34,756 nucleotides of DNA. Source: Desmonostoc geniculatum HA4340-LM1 (GTDB taxonomy: Bacteria; Cyanobacteriota; Cyanobacteriia; Cyanobacteriales; Nostocaceae). Shown in pieces: positions 23,912-31,989 of this stretch; position 1 is the stretch's first letter, and every line of letters starts with the position of its first letter. The notes beneath the pieces are model-generated. The model did no database searches. It had not been told where the DNA came from and saw only the letters and a program-made list of their open reading frames with translations. The translations under genes and the position numbers were made by a program. Location: positions 1 through 34,756 of the forward strand of contig JAHHHB010000077.1 of assembly GCA_019359545.1 (NCBI GenBank), written 5' to 3'.

Positions 23912-26900
23912 ATGAGCGACGCTGACCTAATAGTATCTTTTATCACAGCTCCACTATCTGTGAGTTTGGGTCAAATAATTCCCATATCTTGGAAGGTTAC
24001 TAACCAAGGTACAGATAGTACTTTCGGTGACTGGTTTGACGGAGTTTACGCTTCCGATGACCAGTTTTTGGACAACAGTGATACTTATATTACTCAGGAG
24101 TGGGTAGCAGGAAATACAAATCTAGCACCAGGTAGCAGCTATACCATTAACCGAGATGTTTTCTTTCCCACCACCAAAGTAGGCGATCGCTACCTATTAT
24201 TTGTTGCTGATCGATACAACTACCAGAGTGAAACAAATGAAACTAACAATGTATTTGCCCAACCCATCACCATCAGTGGTCCTGATGTAGATTTAGTTGT
24301 TACAGCAGCCAATGCCCCAACCAGTGCTTTCTTAAATCAGACAATTTCCGTTTCTTGGATAGTTAAAAACCAAGGTACAGATACTACCTTCAATGGCTGG
24401 TATGACGAAGTTTACGTTTCCGACGACCAGTTTTTAGACGAGGGCGATACTTACTTAACGATTCGCTTCACACAAGGAAACAATACCCCTTTAGCATCTG
24501 GGGGTAGTTATACAGCTACCCAAAATATTTATATTGACTCCAACATAGCAACAGGCGATCGCTACCTGTTATTTGTGACAGATAGAAGCAACGACCAGGG
24601 TGAAAGCAATGATGATAATAATGTATTTGCCCAAGCCATCACCATCAATCGCTTGGATGTAGATTTAGAAGTTACTGGTGTCGAAGCCCCAACGACTGTT
24701 GCTATCGGCGAGGCGATTACGTTGTCTTGGACAGTTACTAACCAAGGTACAGTTTCTACATTACGTAACGAATGGAGTGACATAGTTTACATTTCTGATG
24801 ACCAGTTTTTAGACGAGGGCGATAGATATATTACCGTAGACTCGATCAGGGCAAATGATGGACTAGGATCTCTCGGCAGCTATACGATTCTCAAAAACGT
24901 CTTCATTCCCACCACCGAAGTAGGCGATCGCTACCTGTTATTCGTCACGGATAGAAACAACAACCAGGGTGAAACAAATGAAACCAATAATATCTTTGCC
25001 CAAGCCATCACCATCGATCCCCCAAATGTAGATTTAGTTATTACTGGCCAAGCCCCAACTACTGCCACCTTCGATGACATAATTTCCCTGTCTTGGACAG
25101 TCAAAAACCTTGGTACAGGTTATGCCTTTGCTGACTGGTCTGACAGAATTTACATTTCCGATGACCCGTTTCTCGGCGGAAGCGAGGTCTTGATCACTAG
25201 CTTTGATGCTGGAGAGAATATCCCTCTAGCACCTGGTAGCAGCTATACAGTTACCCAAGACCTCTTGGTTCCCAGGTTTGTAGGAAGCTTATTTCCTATC
25301 GATATCACACCAGGCGATCGCTACCTGTTAATTGTCACGGGTGGATACAACCAGCTTGAAATAAATCAAACGAACAACGTCTTTGCCCAAGCCATCACCA
25401 TCAATGAAGATATAGGAGATGTAGATTTAGTCATTACTGATGCCCAAGCCCCAATCACTGCTGCATTAGGTGAGACGATTTCTGTGTCTTGGACAGTCCA
25501 AAACCTTGGCACAAATCGTGCCTTCGCTAACTGGTATGACTATATCTATATTTCCGATGACCAGTTTTTCGATTCCAGCGACACCCTTCTCCTTGCAAGT
25601 TTTGTAGAAAGGAATGCGTCTCTATCAGGCGGAGGTAGTTATACAGCCACCCTGGACATTGATCTTATTCCCTACATAGCAACAGGAGATGTCTACCTGC
25701 TATTTGTTGCTGATAGAGATAACAACCAGCCTGAAACCAATGAAACCAACAATATCTTTGCTAAAGCCATCACTATCACTGGAAGTCCGGAAAATGGTGT
25801 AGATTTACTTGTTACTGCTGCCAACGCCCCAACTATTGCTACCTTGGGTGAGACGATTTCTGTGTCTTGGACAGTTACAAGTATTGGTGCAGATAGTGCT
25901 TTCTCTAACTGGGTTGACTATATTTATATTTCCGATGACCAGTTTTTCGACTCCAACGATACCTATCTCAGCAGTCGCCCAGGAGAAACGCTTTTAGCAC
26001 CTGGTGATAATTATACAGCCACCTTAGACATTGATCTTCCCACCAATCTAGCAAGAGGCCATCGCTACCTGTTATTTGTTGCTGATGGAAGCAACAGCCA
26101 GGATGAAACAAATGAAACCAACAATGTCTTTGCCAAAGCCATCACTCTCAAGGCTCCAGGAGATGGTGTAGATTTAGTTGTTACTGCTGCCAATGCCCCA
26201 ACCAGTGCTACCTTAAATGAGAGAATTTCTGTGTCTTGGACAGTTACAAACCAAGGTACAGATACTGCCTTTTCTTACTGGTATAACGACTATGTTTACA
26301 TATCCAATGACCAGTTCTTTGACTCCAACGATACCTATCTCACCAGTCTCTCAGGACAAACGCCTTTAGCATCTGGGGGTAGTTATACAACCACCTTGGA
26401 TATTGATATTCCCAATAACCTAGCAACAGGGAATCGCTACTTGTTATTTGTTACTGATAGAAACAACTACCAGGATGAAACAAATGAAACCAACAATGTC
26501 TTTGCCAAAGCCATTACCATAAAAAGCCCAGGAGATGTAGATTTAGTCATTACTGATGTCCAAGCCCCAAGCACTGGTATCTTATATGACGAAATCTCTG
26601 TGTCTTGGACAGTCAAAAACCTTGGTACAGATACTGCCTTTGCTGACTGGTACGACGCAGTTTACATTTCTGATGACCAGTTCTTGGATTCTAATGATAC
26701 CTATCTCGACGGCTTTGAGGCACGAGAAATTACGCCTTTAGCAGCTGGGGGTAGTTATACAACCAACTTGGGCGTTGAACTTCCTTCCGATCTAAGGACA
26801 GGCCAACGCTACCTGTTATTTGTCACAGACGGAGGTAATGAGCAAGGTGAAACAAATGAAACCAACAATGTCTTTGCCAAAGCCATCACCATCAATGCCC

Positions 26901-28111
26901 CAGAAGATGATGGAGGGAATGATGTAGATTTAGTGGTGACTAGTGCCCAAGCCCCAACCACTGCTGGCTTAGGTGAAAGAATTTCCGTGTCTTGGACAGT
27001 TACAAACCAAGGTACAGATACTACCTTCTCTAACTGGTTTGACAAAGTTTACATTTCCGACAACAATTACCCAGATGTTGAGGCTGACAGTCTCCTTTTA
27101 AGCGAACGCTCTGTACGCACTAGCATAGCCGGAGGTAGCAGCCATACAATTACCCTGGACATTTTTCTTCCTGTCCAACCTACCAGACCTTACCCCTATG
27201 CAGATGGAGCAACAATCAGTATATTAGGACAACAGTACCTATTATTTGCGGCCGATGAAAGCCGCGAACAAAGTGAGACAAATGAATTGAACAATTCATT
27301 TGTTCTACCCATTACCGTCAAAAAAGCCGTAGATTTAGTCGTTTCTGCTGCCCAAGCCCCAAATACTGCTACCTTGGGCGAGACGATTTCTGTGTCTTGG
27401 ACAGTTACTAAGCAAGGTACAACTCCTGCCCTCGGTAGCTGGAATGATTCTGTTTACATTTCCAAAGACCAATATTTAGACGAAGGCGATATCTTTGTCA
27501 GCACTCGCTCAGGGGGCAGCCTAGCGGCAGGGGCTAGCTATACAACCACCCAGGACATCACTGTTCCTGTCTGGGGAGGCACAGGCGATGTCTACCTGTT
27601 GTTTGTTGCAGATGACTACGTTTATAAGTACTATACGGAAATTAACAATCAAGGCGAAACGATCAGGGACAATAACGTTCGGGCTGTAGCAATTAGCCTG
27701 TATGCCGAAGACCAAATTTTCAAAGGCACATCTGCTCGTGACACCCTGACTGGTGACGATCGCAACAACCTGATTATTGGTTTGCAAGGGGCAGACACTC
27801 TCACTGGCGGTGCCGGCAGCGATCGATTTCTTTATACAAGTATCCGTGATGCCGGAGATACAATTACTGATTTTGTGGCTGGTACTGACAAGATTGACTT
27901 GAGTCAACTATTCCAGAGTTTGAACCTGGGCAGCCTCGACTATGAAAGTGCAACTACCCAAGGCTACTTGAGCTTTGGTACTCACTTAAGTAATAGTACT
28001 GTGCTGATTGACATAGATGGTACAGCAGGTCGCGGTCGGCCAACACCGTTATTGACTGTTGTTGGTGTATCTGCAAGCACCTTAGCTCAGTCTGATAACT
28101 TCGTGTTTTAA
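23912..28111 (+). CDS. Second giant CARDB-repeat protein with RTX type I secretion C-terminus (1399 residues)
   Basis: This is a tandem paralogue of the preceding gene with the same plan: ten CARDB domains, then RTX-like repeats and the DNFVF end. The first domain reads LIVSFITAPLSVSLGQIIPI then SWKVTNQGTDSTFGDWFDGV. The domains carry SDDQFLDxxDTYL acidic loops and ETNETNNxFAxAITI ends. Domain junctions are more varied than in the first protein (SPENGVDLLV, APGDGVDLVV, APEDDGGNDVDLVV). None of its domains carries the DGLRQRY insertion. Domain 9 has a longer strand-to-strand loop (PVQPTRPYPYADGATISILG). There is no signal peptide. The C-terminal block is almost identical to its neighbour's, so both should use the same exporter, which is not in this window. 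Confidence 0.88.
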   Translation: MSDADLIVSFITAPLSVSLGQIIPISWKVTNQGTDSTFGDWFDGVYASDDQFLDNSDTYITQEWVAGNTNLAPGSSYTINRDVFFPTTKVGDRYLLFVADRYNYQSETNETNNVFAQPITISGPDVDLVVTAANAPTSAFLNQTISVSWIVKNQGTDTTFNGWYDEVYVSDDQFLDEGDTYLTIRFTQGNNTPLASGGSYTATQNIYIDSNIATGDRYLLFVTDRSNDQGESNDDNNVFAQAITINRLDVDLEVTGVEAPTTVAIGEAITLSWTVTNQGTVSTLRNEWSDIVYISDDQFLDEGDRYITVDSIRANDGLGSLGSYTILKNVFIPTTEVGDRYLLFVTDRNNNQGETNETNNIFAQAITIDPPNVDLVITGQAPTTATFDDIISLSWTVKNLGTGYAFADWSDRIYISDDPFLGGSEVLITSFDAGENIPLAPGSSYTVTQDLLVPRFVGSLFPIDITPGDRYLLIVTGGYNQLEINQTNNVFAQAITINEDIGDVDLVITDAQAPITAALGETISVSWTVQNLGTNRAFANWYDYIYISDDQFFDSSDTLLLASFVERNASLSGGGSYTATLDIDLIPYIATGDVYLLFVADRDNNQPETNETNNIFAKAITITGSPENGVDLLVTAANAPTIATLGETISVSWTVTSIGADSAFSNWVDYIYISDDQFFDSNDTYLSSRPGETLLAPGDNYTATLDIDLPTNLARGHRYLLFVADGSNSQDETNETNNVFAKAITLKAPGDGVDLVVTAANAPTSATLNERISVSWTVTNQGTDTAFSYWYNDYVYISNDQFFDSNDTYLTSLSGQTPLASGGSYTTTLDIDIPNNLATGNRYLLFVTDRNNYQDETNETNNVFAKAITIKSPGDVDLVITDVQAPSTGILYDEISVSWTVKNLGTDTAFADWYDAVYISDDQFLDSNDTYLDGFEAREITPLAAGGSYTTNLGVELPSDLRTGQRYLLFVTDGGNEQGETNETNNVFAKAITINAPEDDGGNDVDLVVTSAQAPTTAGLGERISVSWTVTNQGTDTTFSNWFDKVYISDNNYPDVEADSLLLSERSVRTSIAGGSSHTITLDIFLPVQPTRPYPYADGATISILGQQYLLFAADESREQSETNELNNSFVLPITVKKAVDLVVSAAQAPNTATLGETISVSWTVTKQGTTPALGSWNDSVYISKDQYLDEGDIFVSTRSGGSLAAGASYTTTQDITVPVWGGTGDVYLLFVADDYVYKYYTEINNQGETIRDNNVRAVAISLYAEDQIFKGTSARDTLTGDDRNNLIIGLQGADTLTGGAGSDRFLYTSIRDAGDTITDFVAGTDKIDLSQLFQSLNLGSLDYESATTQGYLSFGTHLSNSTVLIDIDGTAGRGRPTPLLTVVGVSASTLAQSDNFVF

Positions 28112-28116
28112 GTGGC
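27669..28116 (+). repeat. Near-identical 448-bp C-terminal block, copy 2
   Basis: This is the partner of 23254-23701. Most differences are silent changes in the RTX part. The amino-acid changes are Val/Ile in NLIVG, Ala/Val in NSTALID and VAGVSA, and Ala/Pro in GRGRAT. Confidence 0.85.
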
Positions 28117-28137
28117 AGTGGCAAGAAATGTCATTAG

Positions 28138-28185
28138 TCATTTGTCCTTTGTCATTTGTATTTACCAATGAGAAAGGACAAATGA
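28138..28185 (+). terminator. Hairpin after the second giant gene, repeat-derived
   Basis: TCATTTGTCCTTT (28138-28150) pairs perfectly with AAAGGACAAATGA (28173-28185) around a 22-nt loop. It lies 26 bp after the stop codon. The stem is made of CATTTGT/CCTTTGT repeat units in opposite orientations. It probably helps end or stabilise the long transcript, but no clean U-run follows. Confidence 0.5.
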
Positions 28186-28342
28186 TCCCAAAAAAAGCGT
28201 AATTTCAAAATTTCCACTCGCTACTTGCCCAAAGTGAGTTATCGAACCTCATTAAAAATTACGAATTGGTACGCACTCTTGCCCAGAGTTTATTCAAATT
28301 TGTCAAAACACTCAATTCAAACCTATTTCATCAAAAAATTTC

Positions 28343-29068
28343 ATGAACATTTCTACATTCATCAAACATTCAACTTTCAAATTCGGTTTTGTCAGCCTTG
28401 TTAGCTTGGGGGGCTTGGCAATCACTACCACCTCCGCCTTAGCTGTTGGGTTAAACTTGGGCAGTTGGCAACAATTTGGCGATGTCATTACTTCAGGTGC
28501 TGGAGCTAATCTGTCCACTGCCAGCTTAGAATTTCCAGATGACGCTCCTGCTGCTGCTGCTGGTGCTTTCAACTATTCCGGTATAGCCGCAGGTGAGGCA
28601 GGTTTTTTCCCAGATTTACAAGACTTTCTCGGCTTAACTGATTCCTCTGCCTTAGATATTGAAGGATTTGCATTTGAGGGGTCTGCAATAAAAAATACAA
28701 TTACTGTGGCGGCTGGTGATGCTTTAAGCTTCGACTGGAACTTCCGGACGAACGAGACAGTGAACAAGGATTTCGCGTTTTTGTTGGTGGACAGCACATT
28801 GATTAAGTTAGCTGACTTCACTGATGCAACCCAAGCTGACAGTCCCTTCCTTCAACAAACAGGGATTCGTTCCTATACCTTCAGTACTCCTGGAACCTAC
28901 AGCGTAGCTTTTGGGGTGGTGGATGTGGATGATTATGGAATTACATCAGCTTTGGAGGTGAAAAACGCCGCCATCAAGCGAGTTCCTGAACCAGCAACTC
29001 TTGTGGGAGCGTTGATGGTGTTTGCTTGCGGTATCGGTATGCAGCGACGTTGTTGGAAACAACTGTAG
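28343..29068 (+). CDS. PEP-CTERM sorting-domain protein (241 residues)
   Basis: The N-terminal signal peptide (basic MNISTFIKHSTFKFG, hydrophobic VSLVSLGGLAITTTSALAV) is followed by a beta-rich domain with GSWQQFGDVITS, ITVAAGDALSFDWNFRTNE and STPGTYSVAFGVVDVDDYG. This resembles the carbohydrate-binding-like folds seen in many cyanobacterial PEP-CTERM proteins. The tail VPEPATLVGALMVFACGIGM then QRRCWKQL is a standard PEP-CTERM helix and basic end. It is secreted by Sec and presumably processed by an exosortase encoded elsewhere. It sits just downstream of the giant adhesins; a shared role at the cell surface is inferred. A possible intrinsic terminator follows 33 bp after the stop. Confidence 0.82.
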   Translation: MNISTFIKHSTFKFGFVSLVSLGGLAITTTSALAVGLNLGSWQQFGDVITSGAGANLSTASLEFPDDAPAAAAGAFNYSGIAAGEAGFFPDLQDFLGLTDSSALDIEGFAFEGSAIKNTITVAAGDALSFDWNFRTNETVNKDFAFLLVDSTLIKLADFTDATQADSPFLQQTGIRSYTFSTPGTYSVAFGVVDVDDYGITSALEVKNAAIKRVPEPATLVGALMVFACGIGMQRRCWKQL

Positions 29069-29101
29069 TATCAAACACTAGTTTCTAGGCACTTACTTAA
29101 G

Positions 29102-29141
29102 GGATTGGGGATTGAACTGTTCCCAATCCTTAATCTTTTTT
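29102..29141 (+). terminator. Probable Rho-independent terminator
   Basis: GGATTGGG (29102-29109) pairs with CCCAATCC (29122-29129) and is followed by TTAATCTTTTTT. It lies 33 bp after the PEP-CTERM gene's stop. Confidence 0.75.
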
Positions 29142-29326
29142 AACTCTGTTTTCATATGTGGTCGTTTTTAAGTAAAATCTTTTATAAAAACACATATAAA
29201 CTGTATATTTTAAGTGGCAGCGGTTAGCGTACCTAACTCGGTGGGACTAAAATAAAAGTTTCCAGTGAATGGGCTACGGTATAGCTTCTCTGACACACCA
29301 GATATTCTTGAGATGCACCAAAGCTA

Positions 29327-30124
29327 ATGACTGAAGCGCTCCAAATCGGTAATCGTACAATCACAGCTAGTGAACTGATTTCTTTACTGGCAAGTTACCA
29401 AATGCTGCCACAATTGCAGCGGGAATTGATCATCGATGAGGCGATCGAGCAAAGCTCACGCTCTGCTAATGTGACAATAGAGTTTACACCTGAAGAAGTA
29501 GCCCAAGCTAAACAGCAGTTTTACGCCGAAAAACAGTTGAAAAATGAAGAAGACATCCAAGCGTGGATGGCACGTCAAGGTCTGACTTATGAACAACTAG
29601 AAGCAATTACCACTCGAAAGCTGAAAATTGAAAAATTTAAGCAAGCGACTTGGGGCAACAAACTGGAATCCTACTTTTTTCAGTCCAAGTCAAAACTTGA
29701 CAAAGTAATTTATTCCCTGCTGCGAACCCAGGATGTGGGAATTGCTCAAGAACTTTACTTTCGTATTCAAGCAAAAGAAAACTCTTTTGCTGACTTGGCG
29801 CGGGAATATTCACTCGGACCAGAAGCCCAAACTGGGGGTTTAGTAGGCCCAGTTGAACTCAATGCACTACATCCGGTGATGGTGCAAATGCTCTCTAGCA
29901 GTCAGCCAGGTCAAATATTACCCCCTACCCGCATTGCTGAATGGTTTGTGATTTTGCGGCTAGAAAAATTTATCCCCGCACAATTGGATGAATTCATGAA
30001 AGCCCGCCTACTGAATGAAATGTTTGAAATTTGGCTACAAGAACAGCAAAAAGAAATCATGTCTGCACAACTAGAACAGGCTGCAACACTGAAACAGGAA
30101 GATGTTGATAATCCATTAACCTAA
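29327..30124 (+). CDS. Peptidylprolyl isomerase, SurA/parvulin type, without signal peptide
   Basis: The 265-residue protein has a SurA-like helical N-terminal part (ITASELISLLASYQMLPQLQ, DEAIEQ, FTPEEVAQAKQQFY) and a parvulin/rotamase domain (about residues 130-220: VIYSLLRTQDVGIAQELYFR, FADLAREYSLGPEAQTGGLV, LLSSSQPGQILPPTR-like core). Parvulins speed cis-trans isomerisation of prolyl bonds and act as foldases. The usual members are periplasmic, but this one has no signal peptide and should be cytosolic. As I recall, in cyanobacteria such isomerases often sit beside type I secretion genes. Here it follows the two type I substrates, so a role in keeping them export-competent is plausible but inferred. 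The ATG at 29327 is used. Confidence 0.82.
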   Translation: MTEALQIGNRTITASELISLLASYQMLPQLQRELIIDEAIEQSSRSANVTIEFTPEEVAQAKQQFYAEKQLKNEEDIQAWMARQGLTYEQLEAITTRKLKIEKFKQATWGNKLESYFFQSKSKLDKVIYSLLRTQDVGIAQELYFRIQAKENSFADLAREYSLGPEAQTGGLVGPVELNALHPVMVQMLSSSQPGQILPPTRIAEWFVILRLEKFIPAQLDEFMKARLLNEMFEIWLQEQQKEIMSAQLEQAATLKQEDVDNPLT

Positions 30125-30255
30125 GTATGGGAAAGTGACTCTGATTGAGACACCTGCAACTGTTTTTCCGATACAACCTGATGCTCTTGACGCCAAGCCT
30201 GAGGAGATAAACCGTGATGTTGGCAAAACTTACGGTAAAAATGAGATATAGCAAG
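30121..30255 (-). pseudogene. C-terminal fragment of an AraC-family transcription regulator
   Basis: The minus strand reads LAISHFYRKFCQHHGLSPQA then WRQEHQVVSEKQLQVSQSES to a TAG at 30121-30123. The SHFYRKF, G-LSP and WR pattern is the second helix-turn-helix signature of AraC/XylS regulators. Sequence upstream (from about 30256) turns into a GGGACTGGGGACTGG repeat, so at least 200 residues are missing. The stop overlaps the stop of the convergent isomerase gene. The plus strand also has a short open frame here, but it lacks any recognisable pattern. Confidence 0.45.
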
Positions 30256-30431
30256 GGACTGGGGACTGGGTGAAAAGTCTTTTTGTGTCTAAGTTTTATC
30301 ATCTGTTAATGTCCTAACAACCAAGGCTTTTGCTATACATCTTGATAGCCTAATGCTTTGGCAATTTTCTCTATCGTCTGATTATTATTTTGGAGTCAGA
30401 AACAGAGGCTTCTCTACGAGAGGCGTATTCA

Positions 30432-31019
30432 CTAATAACCAGAATCCCGAATAACTTTTGACTCTTGAATTACGACTTTTGATTGCTGAGGACTTACTCT
30501 TGAAGTCCCTCTGCTGGAAACTTTGTGCTGAGAAAACATTGCTTGCAAAACAAGTGCTGGGTCTACATAGTTATTACTATATTTTAGTCCCCAGTGGAGA
30601 TGTGGGCCAGTGGTACGTCCAGTCATTCCTACCCTACCAATTCTGGCTCCAGTTGGTATTTGCTGACCTTCCAAAATTTGAATTCCACCTGCGCGGTCAA
30701 TCAAATAACGGCGACCAGATGCAGTTTCCACGTTTCCTTCCATATGGCAATAAGTGTGTTCCCATTCACCTGATTTAATTACGATATGGGAACCGCAAGC
30801 GTCGCCATCGCCAACTTTAATTACTGTACCTACCCACCAATTACGAATATAACTACCTTGTGGAGCAGCTATGTCTAAGCCGCCATGAAATTCCCAATTA
30901 GAACCGCCAGTAGCTGAGGAGCGGTAACCAAAACCAGATGTGTAAGCTTGAAAATTTTCTACAGGGAAAGAAGCTGCTAGCCAACTATTAGCTGTCGCTA
31001 CTTTCTTTGGCTGATTTTG
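30432..31019 (-). pseudogene. M23 family metallopeptidase (LytM domain), N-terminus missing
   Basis: From 31019 to the stop at 30432 the minus strand encodes a complete-looking M23 domain. It includes AYTSGFGYRSSATGG, the zinc-ligand motif FHGGLDIAAPQG (HxxxD), CGSHIVIKSGEWEHTYCHME and the second zinc motif PHLHWGL (HxH). M23 enzymes cleave peptidoglycan cross-bridges or act as lysostaphin-like factors. The frame is opened by an in-frame TAG (31022-31020). There is no credible start codon before the ATG at 30743, which is inside the domain, after HxxxD. No signal peptide is found upstream. The gene is therefore probably 5'-truncated, or it reads through a stop. A Q/N-rich stretch precedes the TAG. 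Confidence 0.75.
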
Positions 31020-31279
31020 CTAATAGTTATTACTTATTTTGAGTATTGAATGATTCTGCTTTTGATTACTGATATAAAATCAATACATAGTAATTGTGAA
31101 AAAAGTCTTAAACGATAGAATTCTGCACTAAGCTAGTTGACGGGGCTGGAGTAGGCTTAACAGTGAAAGAGTTGCCAAGGAGTTGAAATATTGTTAACGT
31201 TTATGCTTAAAATTGCACAAGAGGTTTGTTTAGCATCTACTAAAAGCTAAAGTTGACCCTTGCAGGACTCCCCCAAGAC

Positions 31280-31666
31280 ATGCTGACTGAAATTTTGCCT
31301 TTCCGCTTTGAATTAGACACGATCGCCATCGCTGGAGCGAGTTTGTGGTCATTGGCGTTATATCTAGGTTTTTCAAAAGCCAGCGAATGGGTAATTGAGC
31401 AACTCAACCGCTGGTTTAACTTTGCCGAGCGATCGCTTTATACTAGCCAGTCAGAATTTGAAAAGACTCGTAAAGCTAGAGAATCCCAAAACGCTTTTTA
31501 CGCCTCATTGTTTAGTATTGTGCCCTTTTTGGTTGTTGGCGCTTTATTTAATTGGGGCGTAGAAATTAGTTTAGGACGTAGCTGGGGAATCAGCTTAGGT
31601 ATACTTGCGTCTATTAGTTGTAGCATTTTTGAACTGGGACGACGCAACGGAGGGTCATCAGAATGA
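31280..31666 (+). CDS. Hypothetical small membrane protein (128 residues)
   Basis: I do not recognise this family. There are three hydrophobic segments: TIAIAGASLWSLALYLGF, FYASLFSIVPFLVVGALF, and WGISLGILASISCSIF. A charged, probably cytosolic helical linker (NRWFNFAERSLYTSQSEFEK and on) lies between the first and second. The ATG at 31280 (MLTEILPFRFELDTI) is preferred; the frame is also open from a TTG at 31253, where the extra nine residues have no strong features. It stands alone between the M23 remnant and the penicillin-binding protein. Composition is typical of the window, suggesting a native gene. Confidence 0.6.
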   Translation: MLTEILPFRFELDTIAIAGASLWSLALYLGFSKASEWVIEQLNRWFNFAERSLYTSQSEFEKTRKARESQNAFYASLFSIVPFLVVGALFNWGVEISLGRSWGISLGILASISCSIFELGRRNGGSSE

Positions 31667-31989
31667 TGCAGGAGCGATCGCTAAGTGATATCATATCCGC
31701 CAAATCACCCATAAAAAGCGGTTTGTAGTGGGGACTTCAGTCCCCAATCCCAGTCCCCCTTCTCAGAAACAGCAATACTTCTTTACATCCATTGGGAATG
31801 CCTAGACGCAAAGCGGCTTGTCCTCAGACATCGCTTTCCTCGGAGGCTTTCATATGTTCTAATGTACGCAGTTCATGACGGCTACTTATCTGACATGAAA
31901 ACGTTAAAACAGTATAAAAAATGACTAATTCTATAGTAATCTGTCTCCTAATAGATTAATTAATGATGTAACGGATCGGGGAGGGGAAT
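31667..31989. other. Intergenic stretch with repeats and a hairpin
   Basis: The region contains a HIP1 site (about 31674-31681), a hairpin GGGGACT-TC-AGTCCCC at 31730-31745 with a CAGTCCCC echo just after, and a GC-rich stretch (about 31802-31848, with GACGCAAAGCGGCTTG and CAGACATCGC). The last resembles dispersed Nostocales repeats and, loosely, the reverse complement of the insertion in the first giant gene. No ORF is seen. GGGGAGGGG at 31979-31987 is the ribosome-binding site of the next gene. Confidence 0.55.

Noticed and set aside
19697..28821. Many minus-strand and off-frame ORFs within the giant genes
   Set aside because: They recur at the same place in each domain because the underlying repeats do; they are shadows of the CARDB coding frame.
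30139..30252. Short plus-strand frame starting VTLIETPATVFPIQ
   Set aside because: No family pattern; the minus strand reads an AraC-like helix-turn-helix end instead.
30458..30778. 106-codon plus-strand frame
   Set aside because: It is antisense to the M23 peptidase domain, which has both zinc motifs.
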